The position numbers and the translations under genes are program-made. Below are positions 49,961-58,858 of a DNA stretch of 64,000 nt, one piece after another. The stretch's first letter is position 1; each line of letters starts with the position of its first letter. The stretch lies in contig NZ_CP032869.1 of the NCBI RefSeq assembly GCF_003576455.2, forward strand, positions 6,324,001-6,388,000. The letters run 5' to 3'. The DNA is from Mucilaginibacter celer (GTDB taxonomy: Bacteria > Bacteroidota > Bacteroidia > Sphingobacteriales > Sphingobacteriaceae). The notes beneath the pieces are model-generated. The model was not told where the DNA came from. It did no database searches and saw only the letters and a program-made list of their open reading frames with translations.

Positions 49961-49975
49961 CTTTTTGGTAATTAA

Positions 49976-50008
49976 CGAAGATAAGTGATTTAAGTTTTAA
50001 TATCCAAA
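49976..50008 (-). promoter_or_regulatory. putative minus-strand promoter for the candidate RNA
   Basis: On the minus strand TTTG (complement of 50005-50008) is followed 21 bases later by TATCTTCG (complement of 49976-49983), one mismatch from TAnnTTTG. Spacing is one to two bases longer than usual. Confidence 0.35.
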
Positions 50009-50282
50009 TTTTTTAACTATCGATTTTTAGCACGTATAACCGCCCATTACCGATTGCCGGAATTATGTATTTCATCAGCTTATACCCACCGGTTTATTCA
50101 GGATAGCTTGAGTTTATTTGAGCTAATGCTGAAAATAATGAAACTACATACAATTGGTATAATTAATTTATCATTTTGAAACCGATAAATCGTATCTGAA
50201 AACATTTGTTGGTATCCCATTTTCGTTATAAATCAGTAAATTGCAGCGTTTTTAGTTTATAAACGCATTGCCGCTTAACTCA

Positions 50283-53200
50283 ATGAGTAACCTTATCATG
50301 TTAATTTCAACAATCTGTATGCAAGTGAGCCTGCAAGCGGTGTCGTTATTTACTCTTCTGTTAAGGAGGGTAAAAAAAGAACGCCTCATTATAGTTACGC
50401 TTTTACTGGCTTCGGTTAAAGTTTGCCCTGCGTTTACGTTTAACAAGTCTAATATGGCTGTTGTTTCAAGCATGGCATCTAAAGCAGATACGCTTAAAGC
50501 CTTAGCACTATCAGTGGGTACTATTACCCCCGCATTTAATAAAACGATAAAAAGCTACAATGCGGTAGTTCCTAATACTACATCATTTATAACGTTTTTG
50601 CCGTTTACCAATAACGCGTCCCCCGTCCGGGTAAATGGAAAGGATGTGAATTCGGGGTCGGCATCTCAAAGCATCCCGTTAAATCAAGGCCTCAATACTA
50701 TTAGTGTTGTAGTGAACGGGATGAGTAAAATTAATTCGGTACAGCAGCTAACCCTTAAAGAGTATGCCGCAGCCCATGGCAAAACTGCCGGCGCAGGGGG
50801 AAACGATAGCGTTATTATACAGCAATATATTAACGATACTACACAAAAAGTTAAACTTTTTGATAGCGGAGGTTTGTTTTATACCAGCGGTAACACGCTT
50901 TATGCTAATAATCACCTTGTGGGCTATGGCGCAAAAGTAAGACTTGCAGATAACGCCAACAGACCAATTTTTACTAATGCTCACTGGCGTGATGAGGGTA
51001 TCGACACCAATATAACCATTGAAGGCTTTTTATTAAGCGGAAATGATTTAAAGCAACAACACCACCTCACGGCTGGTATTGATAGCGGCGAGTTTATAGT
51101 TGGTGTTAAATTAATGGGAATAAAAAAACTCGCTTTAAAAAATATGCAACTCGACAGCATGCGAACATTTTCGGTTGCAATACAAGGACGTGATATTTAT
51201 ATAGACAGCATATTTATCAACCAGCAGTATATCAGCACTAATTCGGGTGGTTTGACCGAATTTAACCAGGATGGCCTCCATTTTTACGGGCCTTCTTCAA
51301 ATATTTATGTTAACCACGTAAAATACATTACTACAGATGATGCTATATGTGTTTGCGGTACCGATCCTGTTCCTCAGTCAAAAACCACAAAAAAAAGCGG
51401 TCAGATAACCAACGTGCGCATCCTGAACACTAACTTTATTCATGCTAAAAGAGGGATCAGGTTGCTTAGTCAGGATTATTTTTTAGATGACGTGCTGATT
51501 GACGGCATTACAGGCAGGGCGACCAATAGCGTTGTTTTAGTATCTGCCTATCAAAGGCAATACGGTACAGGCAAATTCGGGCTTATCAAAATAGCTAATG
51601 TAAATGCTACTATTGACAGCATCATTCCCACAGGCGATAAGCAAACCGGGTATATCATTATTAATGATAATATTGATCATGTTATTATTGATCGTGTATC
51701 GCACACGCAAAATCAGTACATTAACGTACCAACCGTTAAAGCCGAATTTACACTTAATGCCCGGTTGATTGAATTATCTAATATCTCAACCACATTAAAT
51801 AAAACCCTTTCGGCTGCTACATCGGCAAATGCGAGCGATTTAAACCAAACAGATATTTTGTTGGCCAAGGGCGGTGTTATTAACACCATCAGCGTCAAAA
51901 ATCATATAATAAGCAACGGAACGGCGGGTAAGGGAACAGGCATAGCCCTTGCACTTGGAACAGCCAGTGCAAACAATCTTGCAATTCATAAACTCGTAAT
52001 TGATTCGGCAAATTATGACTATATCAATCGTGATCTTAATATCAGAAGCAATGCCGTTGTTGATAGTTTAATAGTAACCAATACACGTACCAATAGCCCC
52101 GCAACCTACGGCACCCTCGTTAGTCTCGCGGCTACTGTTAATAACCTATTGTTGCGTAACTATGGCTGGACGTCCGCTTCAGGAGCTATGTACAATGTCG
52201 TATCTGATGGCTCCATTAAAAATGTGAACAAAAACTATACTTCATTATTTTCATTACCGGCGATTGCGTTTACACCGGCCGGTGGGCTTGCTGCCGCACC
52301 TACGCAAACCTGGGCTCTTTCTACGGTGCCAATTACTTACACTATTGGGGTAACCAGGATAGCATCTTCTATTTCGGCTAACCTGGCTAATTTAAAAATA
52401 AGCGGCGGGAGCTTTTCGCCTGCCTTTATTGCCAACATTACAAATTATACCTTAAGTGTGCCTAATGCTACATTATCTGTTACTGTTACACCTACTTTGC
52501 GCGATTCGCTGGCTACAGCTACAATAAACGGGACCTCTGTTGGCTCCAGGCAGTCATCAACTCCAATTTCACTAAATGTTGGCGAAAACATTATTAATAT
52601 AAAAGTAATTGCAATTGATGGTATCAGTACCAAAACCTATACTGTTAAAGTTACGCGGTTACCCGCCAGCCTGAATTTAAGCAATATAAAAATAAGCAGC
52701 GGCACACTTAGCCCAGCCTTTAGTAGCGAAACACAAAGTTATACCGCTATTGTGGCCAACGCCCAGCCTTCATTAACTATAACACCAACGGTATCTTCTG
52801 CTACAACTACAATCGCCATTAATGGAATTACGGTAATATCAGGAAACGCTTCGCAGTCTTTTCCACTTAAAATTGGTGTCAATGTTATTAAAATAGTAAC
52901 AAACGCGAGCGGAGCCGAAACCAAAACATACACGCTTACAATTACCAGGCTGGCAGCTCCTATAGCGGCAAACCTTGCTAATCTTAAAACAAACAGCGGT
53001 ACACTTTCGCCTGTGTTTAGTGCCAATGTAACAAGTTACACAGTAAATGTGGCAAGCGTAACAAATACAGTTACTGTAACGGCAACACTCCGCGATTCGT
53101 TGGCTACGGCAACTGTAAATGGCAAAGATATAATTTCAAGATTGGCCTCGGCGCCGATATCCTTAAATGCGGGTAATAACAGCATTGTAATCACAGTAGC

Positions 53201-53582
53201 TGCTAATGACGGTATCTCAACAAAAACTTACAACATTAATGTTGTAAGGGCCGCAACAGTTAATACCGGCTCGTTTTATGCTGCTGCTATACAGCGAATA
53301 CCAGAAGTTGTGGTACCATCCGCCCTTTCACCAAATGGTGATGGCGTCAACGACAGACTGGTTATAGCTGGCATTATCGCCTGTCCGGATAATAACCTCA
53401 CCGTCGTCAATCAAAACGGGTTTATAGTGTATCAAAAAAAAGGCTATGATAACAACACTGATGTTTTTGATGGACACTCGGGCGTAACCGGCAAAATGCT
53501 TATACCCGGAACCTATTTTTACACCTTAACTTTAGGTAATGGCTCAAAAACGCAGACTGGGTACATTATTATCAGGTATTGA
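50283..53582 (+). CDS. T9SS cargo with a right-handed beta-helix and cadherin-like repeats
   Basis: This protein of about 1099 residues starts with two hydrophobic stretches separated by RRVKKER; the exact start is uncertain (ATG 50283 or 50319; the frame opens with TTG at 50268). A cadherin-like beta-sandwich (about 67-155, LKALALSVGTITPAF) is followed by a parallel beta-helix region (about 160-690; a TTDDAICVCGTD element resembles polysaccharide lyase/GH28-like helices). Three tandem cadherin-like repeats of about 95 residues (698-794, 796-891, 896-991) come next, then a T9SS type-B sorting domain (about 1008-1099: SALSPNGDGVND...GTYFYTLTLGNG). It should be secreted and attached to the surface, possibly binding or cutting polysaccharide. 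Catalytic residues were not identified. Confidence 0.82.
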   Translation: MSNLIMLISTICMQVSLQAVSLFTLLLRRVKKERLIIVTLLLASVKVCPAFTFNKSNMAVVSSMASKADTLKALALSVGTITPAFNKTIKSYNAVVPNTTSFITFLPFTNNASPVRVNGKDVNSGSASQSIPLNQGLNTISVVVNGMSKINSVQQLTLKEYAAAHGKTAGAGGNDSVIIQQYINDTTQKVKLFDSGGLFYTSGNTLYANNHLVGYGAKVRLADNANRPIFTNAHWRDEGIDTNITIEGFLLSGNDLKQQHHLTAGIDSGEFIVGVKLMGIKKLALKNMQLDSMRTFSVAIQGRDIYIDSIFINQQYISTNSGGLTEFNQDGLHFYGPSSNIYVNHVKYITTDDAICVCGTDPVPQSKTTKKSGQITNVRILNTNFIHAKRGIRLLSQDYFLDDVLIDGITGRATNSVVLVSAYQRQYGTGKFGLIKIANVNATIDSIIPTGDKQTGYIIINDNIDHVIIDRVSHTQNQYINVPTVKAEFTLNARLIELSNISTTLNKTLSAATSANASDLNQTDILLAKGGVINTISVKNHIISNGTAGKGTGIALALGTASANNLAIHKLVIDSANYDYINRDLNIRSNAVVDSLIVTNTRTNSPATYGTLVSLAATVNNLLLRNYGWTSASGAMYNVVSDGSIKNVNKNYTSLFSLPAIAFTPAGGLAAAPTQTWALSTVPITYTIGVTRIASSISANLANLKISGGSFSPAFIANITNYTLSVPNATLSVTVTPTLRDSLATATINGTSVGSRQSSTPISLNVGENIINIKVIAIDGISTKTYTVKVTRLPASLNLSNIKISSGTLSPAFSSETQSYTAIVANAQPSLTITPTVSSATTTIAINGITVISGNASQSFPLKIGVNVIKIVTNASGAETKTYTLTITRLAAPIAANLANLKTNSGTLSPVFSANVTSYTVNVASVTNTVTVTATLRDSLATATVNGKDIISRLASAPISLNAGNNSIVITVAANDGISTKTYNINVVRAATVNTGSFYAAAIQRIPEVVVPSALSPNGDGVNDRLVIAGIIACPDNNLTVVNQNGFIVYQKKGYDNNTDVFDGHSGVTGKMLIPGTYFYTLTLGNGSKTQTGYIIIRY

Positions 53583-53658
53583 GGATGTTAACCAACCCTG
53601 TCAAAAAATTATGGCCCGATGCCTGCATTATTGGCACGGCTTTGGTTATCTATCAGGC

Positions 53659-53820
53659 ATGAAAGTATTAAATCTCAACATCAATTTCCAGGCGCTGCAA
53701 GCTCCGCATCTCATTAAGGCTAAATTGAAAAAAGATCTTGATGCCTTTAAAGCCACCAACCTGCAGTTTTTGCGTAATAACCAGGCTTTTAACCCAGCAA
53801 CTCCGGGCATGATTGCCTGA
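53659..53820 (+). CDS. possible small protein of 53 residues
   Basis: The frame starts MKVLNLNINFQALQAPHLIK and ends FNPATPGMIA. A plus-strand terminator begins 30 bases after the stop, while the T9SS gene ends 76 bases before this start, so the transcript extends across this ORF. No homologue is recognised. Its mix of a hydrophobic start and a charged helix (KLKKDLDAFKA) is compatible with a real small protein, but no Shine-Dalgarno is seen. A longer version from 53539 overlaps the T9SS gene and is less likely. Confidence 0.35.
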   Translation: MKVLNLNINFQALQAPHLIKAKLKKDLDAFKATNLQFLRNNQAFNPATPGMIA

Positions 53821-53850
53821 TCAACATATATTTTCATCTACCTATGATAG

Positions 53851-53875
53851 CAGCTTCCCCTTGGAAGCTGTTTTT
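53851..53875 (+). terminator. intrinsic terminator
   Basis: CAGCTTCC (53851-53858) pairs perfectly with GGAAGCTG (53863-53870) across the loop CCTT, followed by TTTTTG. It ends the T9SS gene transcript or the small ORF. Confidence 0.88.
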
Positions 53876-54029
53876 GTTTATACACTTTTTTAATACAGGT
53901 GTATGTTTTTTTGTGCGATATTTCGTGACATGAGTAACCGGTGGATTTTTAAGAAAACTGATAACACAAATTTTAATTGTGATAAATTAAGATTGATGTT
54001 ATTTGGATAACAGTGCCTATCTTGTACAC

Positions 54030-54491
54030 ATGGCATTTCCTAATATTTTTACCGTACAGGTTATCGATGATGTTATCGGTCGCATCAATAAACTTACGTC
54101 CTCAACCACTGCGCAATGGGGTAAAATGAATGCACCGCAAATGCTGGCCCACTGCTGCGTTGCGTACGAACTGGAGTACGAGGGCGATAAACACCCCAAA
54201 CCCGGTGCATTGATGCGGCTGATGCTGAAAATGCTGGTAAAAAACAAAGTGGTAAGCGAAGCACCTTATAAACATAGCAGTCCAACTGCCCCCGCCTTTA
54301 TTGTAACCGGCGAGCGGGATTTTGAAACAGAAAAAGCGCGCCTGATTGGCTATATTAAAAAAACACAGCAATTGGGCGAAAGTGAGTTTGATGGTAAAAT
54401 GTCGCACTCATTTGGGCCTTTAAGCATTACCCAATGGAATAACCTGTTTTACAAACATCTTGATCATCACCTAACGCAATTTGGCGTTTAA
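54030..54491 (+). CDS. DUF1569 family protein (DinB-like)
   Basis: This 153-residue protein has the DUF1569 pattern: WGKMNAPQMLAHCCVAYE near the N-terminus, a middle segment PYKHSSPTAPAFIV, and SHSFGPLSITQWNNLFYKHLDHHLTQFG at the end. The His residues in MLAHCC and in KHLDHHL are placed like the metal ligands of the DinB four-helix fold. The role is unknown. The ATG at 54030 is chosen over the TTG at 54003. A weak hairpin (GGGTTTA at 54497-54503 with TAAACCC at 54518-54524) follows. Confidence 0.78.
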   Translation: MAFPNIFTVQVIDDVIGRINKLTSSTTAQWGKMNAPQMLAHCCVAYELEYEGDKHPKPGALMRLMLKMLVKNKVVSEAPYKHSSPTAPAFIVTGERDFETEKARLIGYIKKTQQLGESEFDGKMSHSFGPLSITQWNNLFYKHLDHHLTQFGV

Positions 54492-54588
54492 TTTTAGGGT
54501 TTAGACGGATAAAGCGTTAAACCCGGCCAATCTTTTAAAATATATTGTTTTATTTGCTGTAGCCCTGAAAGGAGGGCTTGCATACGGC

Positions 54589-55662
54589 ATGGAAAAATTA
54601 TCTCCCGGTATTCTTAAAACAAAACAGCATTTTGAAATTTTAGACGGATTAAGGGGAGTGGCGGCACTGGCCGTGGTTACCTTCCATTTTATGGAGATAG
54701 CTTATACCGATTACAGCCAGGATTTTATAGGCCACGGTTTTTTAGCCGTCGATTTCTTTTTTTGCTTATCGGGCTTTGTAATAGCCTACGCTTATGACGA
54801 CAGGATAGGCAAAATGGGGATTAAGGAGTTTTTTAAATCGAGACTGATCAGGCTGCATCCGCTGGTTGTTTTTGGGGCGGTATTAGGTTTGATAACTTTT
54901 CTTTTTGATCCTTTTGGAGGCCATCCCGAGGCCTATAGTTTAGGTAAACTGGGCCTGATATTTTTAAGTTCGATATTGCTGATCCCGTACCCGGTAATGG
55001 AGGATAGGTACTTTAACTTGTTTGGCTTAAACGCCCCGGCCTGGTCATTGTTTTGGGAATATATAGCCAATATAGTTTACGCTTTGGTGCTTTGCCGCCT
55101 GGCCAAACGCTACCTTGTCCCTATCGCAATTATTGCCGGCATTATTTTGTGTATGGTTGGCTACCAGGCCGGTAACCTGTTGGGCGGCTGGAGCGGCGGC
55201 ACTTTTTGGCACGGCGGCGCAAGGGTTTTATACTCGTTTACGGCCGGGCTTATCGTTTACCGGTTTAACCTCATCATTAAAAATAAACTGGGGTTTATCG
55301 GCATTTCGATATTGTTGTTCCTGGCCTTTATCATGCCTTTTTCAAAATGGAACTGGCTGAGCGAGCCTTTCGTAATACTTTTTTACTTTCCGCTCATCGT
55401 ATCCCTTGGTGCCGGGGCCACGCTATCTGGCGGATTAAAAAAGATCTGCAATTTTTTTGGTAACATCTCCTATCCGTTGTATATGACGCATTATGCCGTG
55501 TTGTGGATGTTTGGCAACTATTATGCAGCCAATAAGCCCGATACTACTCATCTTACCTTAATTATTATTGCAGCGTTAATTGTGCTGCCGGCCTTTGCAT
55601 ACTTCGTGATGCAGGTTTACGACATCCCGTTGCGCAGCTACCTTACCAAAAAACGAAAATAG
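54589..55662 (+). CDS. acyltransferase family 3 membrane protein (OafA/YrhL-like)
   Basis: This 357-residue protein has about ten TM segments and the diagnostic N-terminal LDGLRGVAALAVVTFHF, with the active-site His in the first helix, followed by FIGHGFLAVDFFFCLSGFVIAY and FFKSRLIRLHPL. Members transfer acyl groups from CoA to sugars or lipids at the membrane; the substrate here is unknown. AGGAGG occurs at 54570-54575 inside a small hairpin (GCCCT/AGGGC), 13 bases before the ATG, which is too far for a classical ribosome site. It is monocistronic. Confidence 0.9.
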   Translation: MEKLSPGILKTKQHFEILDGLRGVAALAVVTFHFMEIAYTDYSQDFIGHGFLAVDFFFCLSGFVIAYAYDDRIGKMGIKEFFKSRLIRLHPLVVFGAVLGLITFLFDPFGGHPEAYSLGKLGLIFLSSILLIPYPVMEDRYFNLFGLNAPAWSLFWEYIANIVYALVLCRLAKRYLVPIAIIAGIILCMVGYQAGNLLGGWSGGTFWHGGARVLYSFTAGLIVYRFNLIIKNKLGFIGISILLFLAFIMPFSKWNWLSEPFVILFYFPLIVSLGAGATLSGGLKKICNFFGNISYPLYMTHYAVLWMFGNYYAANKPDTTHLTLIIIAALIVLPAFAYFVMQVYDIPLRSYLTKKRK

Positions 55663-55840
55663 CAGTAATTATCTGCCACAAACTTACTTAAAAGTGTTGA
55701 AAATACACTAAAAAGCGAGTTTTTTAAAACCTATGTGTTTAAATGACGCATAAACCGTAGTATTTATCATATTTATTGTTGTTTTTGCCCATTTTTGTTA
55801 AGGATTTTGCAACAACCTTTATGGCAAGGGCCGTATCACA

Positions 55841-56446
55841 ATGAAAAAGACTTTCGTCATCGTTTGGCTGTTGATACTCTGCACGGCAGTGGGGGCATTG
55901 TTTTGGTACAACGATTTGCAATATCGCCTGCCTACTCCAATCCCGGCAAATTACAAACCCGTTAATCAAGGCGAGTTGGTTAAGCTCAACCAAAACCTGT
56001 ATAAAGTTTATAGCGATAATAGTAAACCCCTGTTCCTTCATTTTTTTAACCCGAATTGCCCCTGTTCAAGATTCAACATCAACCAGTTTAAGGCCATTGT
56101 AGCGCAATACTCGGCACAGGTAAATTTCATGATTGTGATTATGAGTGATAAGCATTTTACCGTTGATGAGATCCAGGATAAATTTGGCATGAAGCTCCCG
56201 GTGATATTCGATCCATCCGTTGCTGAGGCCTGCGGTGTTTACTCAACCCCACAGATAGCCCTGCTTGATGCCGGCAGAAAACTGTATTACCGGGGTAACT
56301 ACAACGTAAGCCGCTATTGTACCGACGAGAAAACAAGCTTTGCCAAAATAGCCATTAACGGGTTGCTGAATGCGAATACACGTTTAACTTTTAATAGGCT
56401 GGCCCTAACCTCTTATGGTTGTCGCCTGCCCGATTGTCATAATTAA
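55841..56446 (+). CDS. membrane-anchored thioredoxin-like protein with a CPC motif
   Basis: This 201-residue protein has one N-terminal TM helix (about 5-23) and then a thioredoxin-like fold. The redox site is FFNPNCPCSRFN, with Cys73 and Cys75 separated by one residue instead of the usual CxxC. The cis-proline motif is STPQIALL, and a second part has DAGRKLYYRGNYN. It likely faces the periplasm and takes part in thiol redox or peroxide chemistry. The nearest family is uncertain. Its last codons overlap an alternative frame of the next gene. Confidence 0.7.
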   Translation: MKKTFVIVWLLILCTAVGALFWYNDLQYRLPTPIPANYKPVNQGELVKLNQNLYKVYSDNSKPLFLHFFNPNCPCSRFNINQFKAIVAQYSAQVNFMIVIMSDKHFTVDEIQDKFGMKLPVIFDPSVAEACGVYSTPQIALLDAGRKLYYRGNYNVSRYCTDEKTSFAKIAINGLLNANTRLTFNRLALTSYGCRLPDCHN

Positions 56447-56492
56447 CATACCCCCAAAAATTAAAATATTGACAGCCTCCATCGAACATAAC

Positions 56493-58721
56493 ATGCTTTT
56501 CCAAACCGAGATCAAAGATCGGTCAGACAGGCTCATGAATTATTTTTTGCCCATTCACTTTTTGCTGGGCATTGTACTGGCTTTTTTTTACGATACCTGG
56601 CTTATTGGCATTGGCGTTGGCAGTATTTGCCTTGTGGCGTACTATACAACCAAGATCTTGCTGCCCAATTCAAACCTGTATCAGTATGTGCTGGGAGCTA
56701 TATTGGGCATTTTTATGGCCCAGTACATTTACCAGATGCATGGTTTGTTCGAGATGCATTTTTTTGCATTTATTTCGAGCGCCCTGCTTATCACCTATCA
56801 AAACTGGAAACTGCAGATCCCTTTGCTTATTGTGGTAATTATACACCACGCAACGTTCAGCTACCTGCAGGATATTGGCTATAACGGCATCTATTTCACA
56901 CAGCTTAATTATTTCGATTTTCAAACCTTTGTTATCCACGCGCTGCTTACCGGTGTAATTATGTTTATATGCGGTTTGTGGGGCTATCAATTAAAAAAAT
57001 ATAACGAGATCAGGATTTTTCAAACAATCCAGATGGCCGAACTGCAAAAGGAGGCACTGCTTTCGCTCGAGCGTAAACATAATGAAGAAGTATTGGCCAA
57101 AGCCAATACCGAGCTTAACCGGTCGAACCAGGAATTGCAGAAAGCACGGTTAGCCGCCGACCAGGCTAACCAGGAAAAAAGTATCTTCCTGGCTACCATG
57201 AGCCATGAAATCCGTACGCCGATGAATGGGGTTATCGGCATGTCCGCGCTATTGAGCGAAACGCCGCTTGATGATGAGCAGCGCATGTTTACCGAAACCA
57301 TCATCAATTGCGGCGAAACGCTGATCCACGTAATTAATAATATCCTCGATTTTTCGAAGATCGAGTCGGGCAATCTCGATCTGGAGCAGGAGGATTTTAA
57401 CCTGCGCCAATCGGTAGAGGATGTAATGGATATGTTTGCCATTAAAGGCGGGCAAATAGGCCTCGACCTGGTTTACGAAATAACCGAAGATTTGCCAACC
57501 AATATTATCGGTGATCCGCTACGGTTGAAACAGGTTTTGATTAACCTGGTAAGCAATGCCATTAAATTTACCGAAAAGGGTGAGGTTGGTATCAAAATAA
57601 GCTGCCTGCAAAAAGAAACCGACGGTTTGTTGAAACTGCGTTTTGATGTTTGGGATACAGGTATCGGCATTCCCAAAGATAAATTGCACCGCCTGTTTAA
57701 AGCTTTTTCGCAGGTTGATTCATCAACTACGCGCAAATATGGCGGTACCGGTTTGGGATTGGCTATATGTGAGAAGCTGGTAAAATTAATGGGCGGCAGC
57801 ATTGGCGTTGAAAGCAAACCGGGAGAGGGGGCAAAGTTTTATTTTACTATTAACGCCTATCCGGGCGTAGCTTCATCGGCACCGCCTATCAACATCGATA
57901 TTGAAGATTTGAGGGGCAAAAAAATACTGGTTGTTGATGATAATCATACCAACCTGGCCATTTTAAGCCGCCAGTTTGAAAACTGGAACCTGCAGCCCAT
58001 ACTTGCCGAATCGGGTGCTGAAGCCCTGGTTGTGTTACAGAAAAATAAAGATATCGACCTTATAATTACCGATATGCACATGCCGGTTATGGATGGCGCT
58101 ATGCTGGCCAAACTAATTAAAGACGAGTATAGCCACATCCCTATCATATTACTCAGCTCGGTAGGTGAAGACCTGATTAAGCATCAGCGCGGCCTGTTCA
58201 CCTCGGTAATGAATAAGCCTATCAAGCAGCAGGTGCTGGGCAAGCAGGTTTTTATGGCGCTGCGCGAAAAAACGGCCATCAGTGATGATAAACAGGTTAA
58301 AAGCAAGCTCTCTGTTGATTTTTGTGATAAGTACCCTTTCAACATCCTGATTGCCGAAGATAACGAGGTAAACCAGCATGTAATAAAACACATTCTTGGC
58401 AAAATGGGCTATAAACCCGGTATGGTAAAAAACGGGTTGGAAGCTGTAGAAGCCACGGAACTGGGTAATTATGAACTGATATTAATGGATATGCAAATGC
58501 CGGTTATGGATGGGCTTGAAGCTACCCGTGTTATCCGTAGAGCTGATGTTAAACAACCCGTTATTATAGCGCTTACGGCCAACGCCATGCCAGGCGATGA
58601 ACAGGACTGCTTACAGGCCGGCATGGACGATTACCTAAGCAAACCTGTAAAGCTGGATGAGTTGATGAACAAGCTATCCAAATGGTATACAGCATCAAAT
58701 AGCAAAAGCGCAGTTGCCTGA
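56493..58721 (+). CDS. hybrid sensor histidine kinase with two receiver domains
   Basis: This 742-residue protein has about six TM helices (about 15-170) that may sense a membrane signal, then a coiled coil and HisKA with His238 in SHEIRTPMNG. The HATPase domain shows NLVSNAIKF, DTGIGIP and GGTGLGLAI. Receiver 1 has the phosphoacceptor Asp527 in ITDMHMPVMDG, and receiver 2 has Asp666 in LMDMQMPVMDG. There is no Hpt or DNA-binding domain, so output must go through other proteins. The ATG at 56493 is chosen because the earlier frame overlaps the previous gene and lacks conserved residues. No partner is adjacent. Confidence 0.92.
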   Translation: MLFQTEIKDRSDRLMNYFLPIHFLLGIVLAFFYDTWLIGIGVGSICLVAYYTTKILLPNSNLYQYVLGAILGIFMAQYIYQMHGLFEMHFFAFISSALLITYQNWKLQIPLLIVVIIHHATFSYLQDIGYNGIYFTQLNYFDFQTFVIHALLTGVIMFICGLWGYQLKKYNEIRIFQTIQMAELQKEALLSLERKHNEEVLAKANTELNRSNQELQKARLAADQANQEKSIFLATMSHEIRTPMNGVIGMSALLSETPLDDEQRMFTETIINCGETLIHVINNILDFSKIESGNLDLEQEDFNLRQSVEDVMDMFAIKGGQIGLDLVYEITEDLPTNIIGDPLRLKQVLINLVSNAIKFTEKGEVGIKISCLQKETDGLLKLRFDVWDTGIGIPKDKLHRLFKAFSQVDSSTTRKYGGTGLGLAICEKLVKLMGGSIGVESKPGEGAKFYFTINAYPGVASSAPPINIDIEDLRGKKILVVDDNHTNLAILSRQFENWNLQPILAESGAEALVVLQKNKDIDLIITDMHMPVMDGAMLAKLIKDEYSHIPIILLSSVGEDLIKHQRGLFTSVMNKPIKQQVLGKQVFMALREKTAISDDKQVKSKLSVDFCDKYPFNILIAEDNEVNQHVIKHILGKMGYKPGMVKNGLEAVEATELGNYELILMDMQMPVMDGLEATRVIRRADVKQPVIIALTANAMPGDEQDCLQAGMDDYLSKPVKLDELMNKLSKWYTASNSKSAVA

Positions 58722-58834
58722 ACCGATTAGCTAAACGCACTTGCCTTTATTATTTATATTGGACGCATCGTTCCGGAATGGTAATCTTAATGCCATAAAA
58801 CCTTTGGCATAAAGCCCGCCTGCAACCTGATGTT

Positions 58835-58842
58835 TATTTTTG
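58835..58842 (+). promoter_or_regulatory. putative -7 element of the LLM oxidoreductase gene
   Basis: TATTTTTG matches TAnnTTTG exactly, 16 bases before the start codon. No TTTG at the -33 distance was seen. Confidence 0.3.
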
Positions 58843-58858
58843 TGTTTATACTGAATAT

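Larger units (their letters stand above)
49868..49970 (-). ncRNA. candidate small RNA or greA attenuator leader
   Basis: On the minus strand a promoter-like pair (TTTG at 50005-50008, TATCTTCG at 49976-49983, spacing 21) would start transcription near 49970. A 12-bp perfect hairpin follows (CAAGACTATGTA, complement of 49949-49960, with its partner at 49926-49937), and then the terminator at 49868-49904. The transcript would be about 100 bases. No open frame of note lies inside. It could be an independent small RNA or a leader that lets the polymerase stop before greA. Confidence 0.45.
49829..50282. other. divergent spacer between greA and the T9SS cargo gene
   Basis: The left half contains a minus-strand promoter-like pair, a 12-bp hairpin and an intrinsic terminator (separate entries). 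The right half (50010-50282) is AT-rich and shows no gene or known RNA. The shadow frame starting at 49928 on the minus strand runs across the terminator and into greA, so it is not supported. Confidence 0.5.
53583..54029. other. spacer holding a possible small gene and a terminator
   Basis: After the T9SS gene stop there are 270 bases to the first terminator, within which a 53-codon frame (53659-53820) sits. The rest (53876-54029) is AT-rich leader for the DUF1569 gene with no other feature seen. Confidence 0.5.

Noticed and set aside
50363..50369. AAGGAGG as ribosome site for a shorter T9SS cargo protein
   Set aside because: No ATG, GTG or TTG follows at a usable distance in the right frame.
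53646..53837. 63-codon frame on the minus strand opposite the small ORF
   Set aside because: The terminator next to it works only on the plus strand, and the translated residues do not look like a folded protein.
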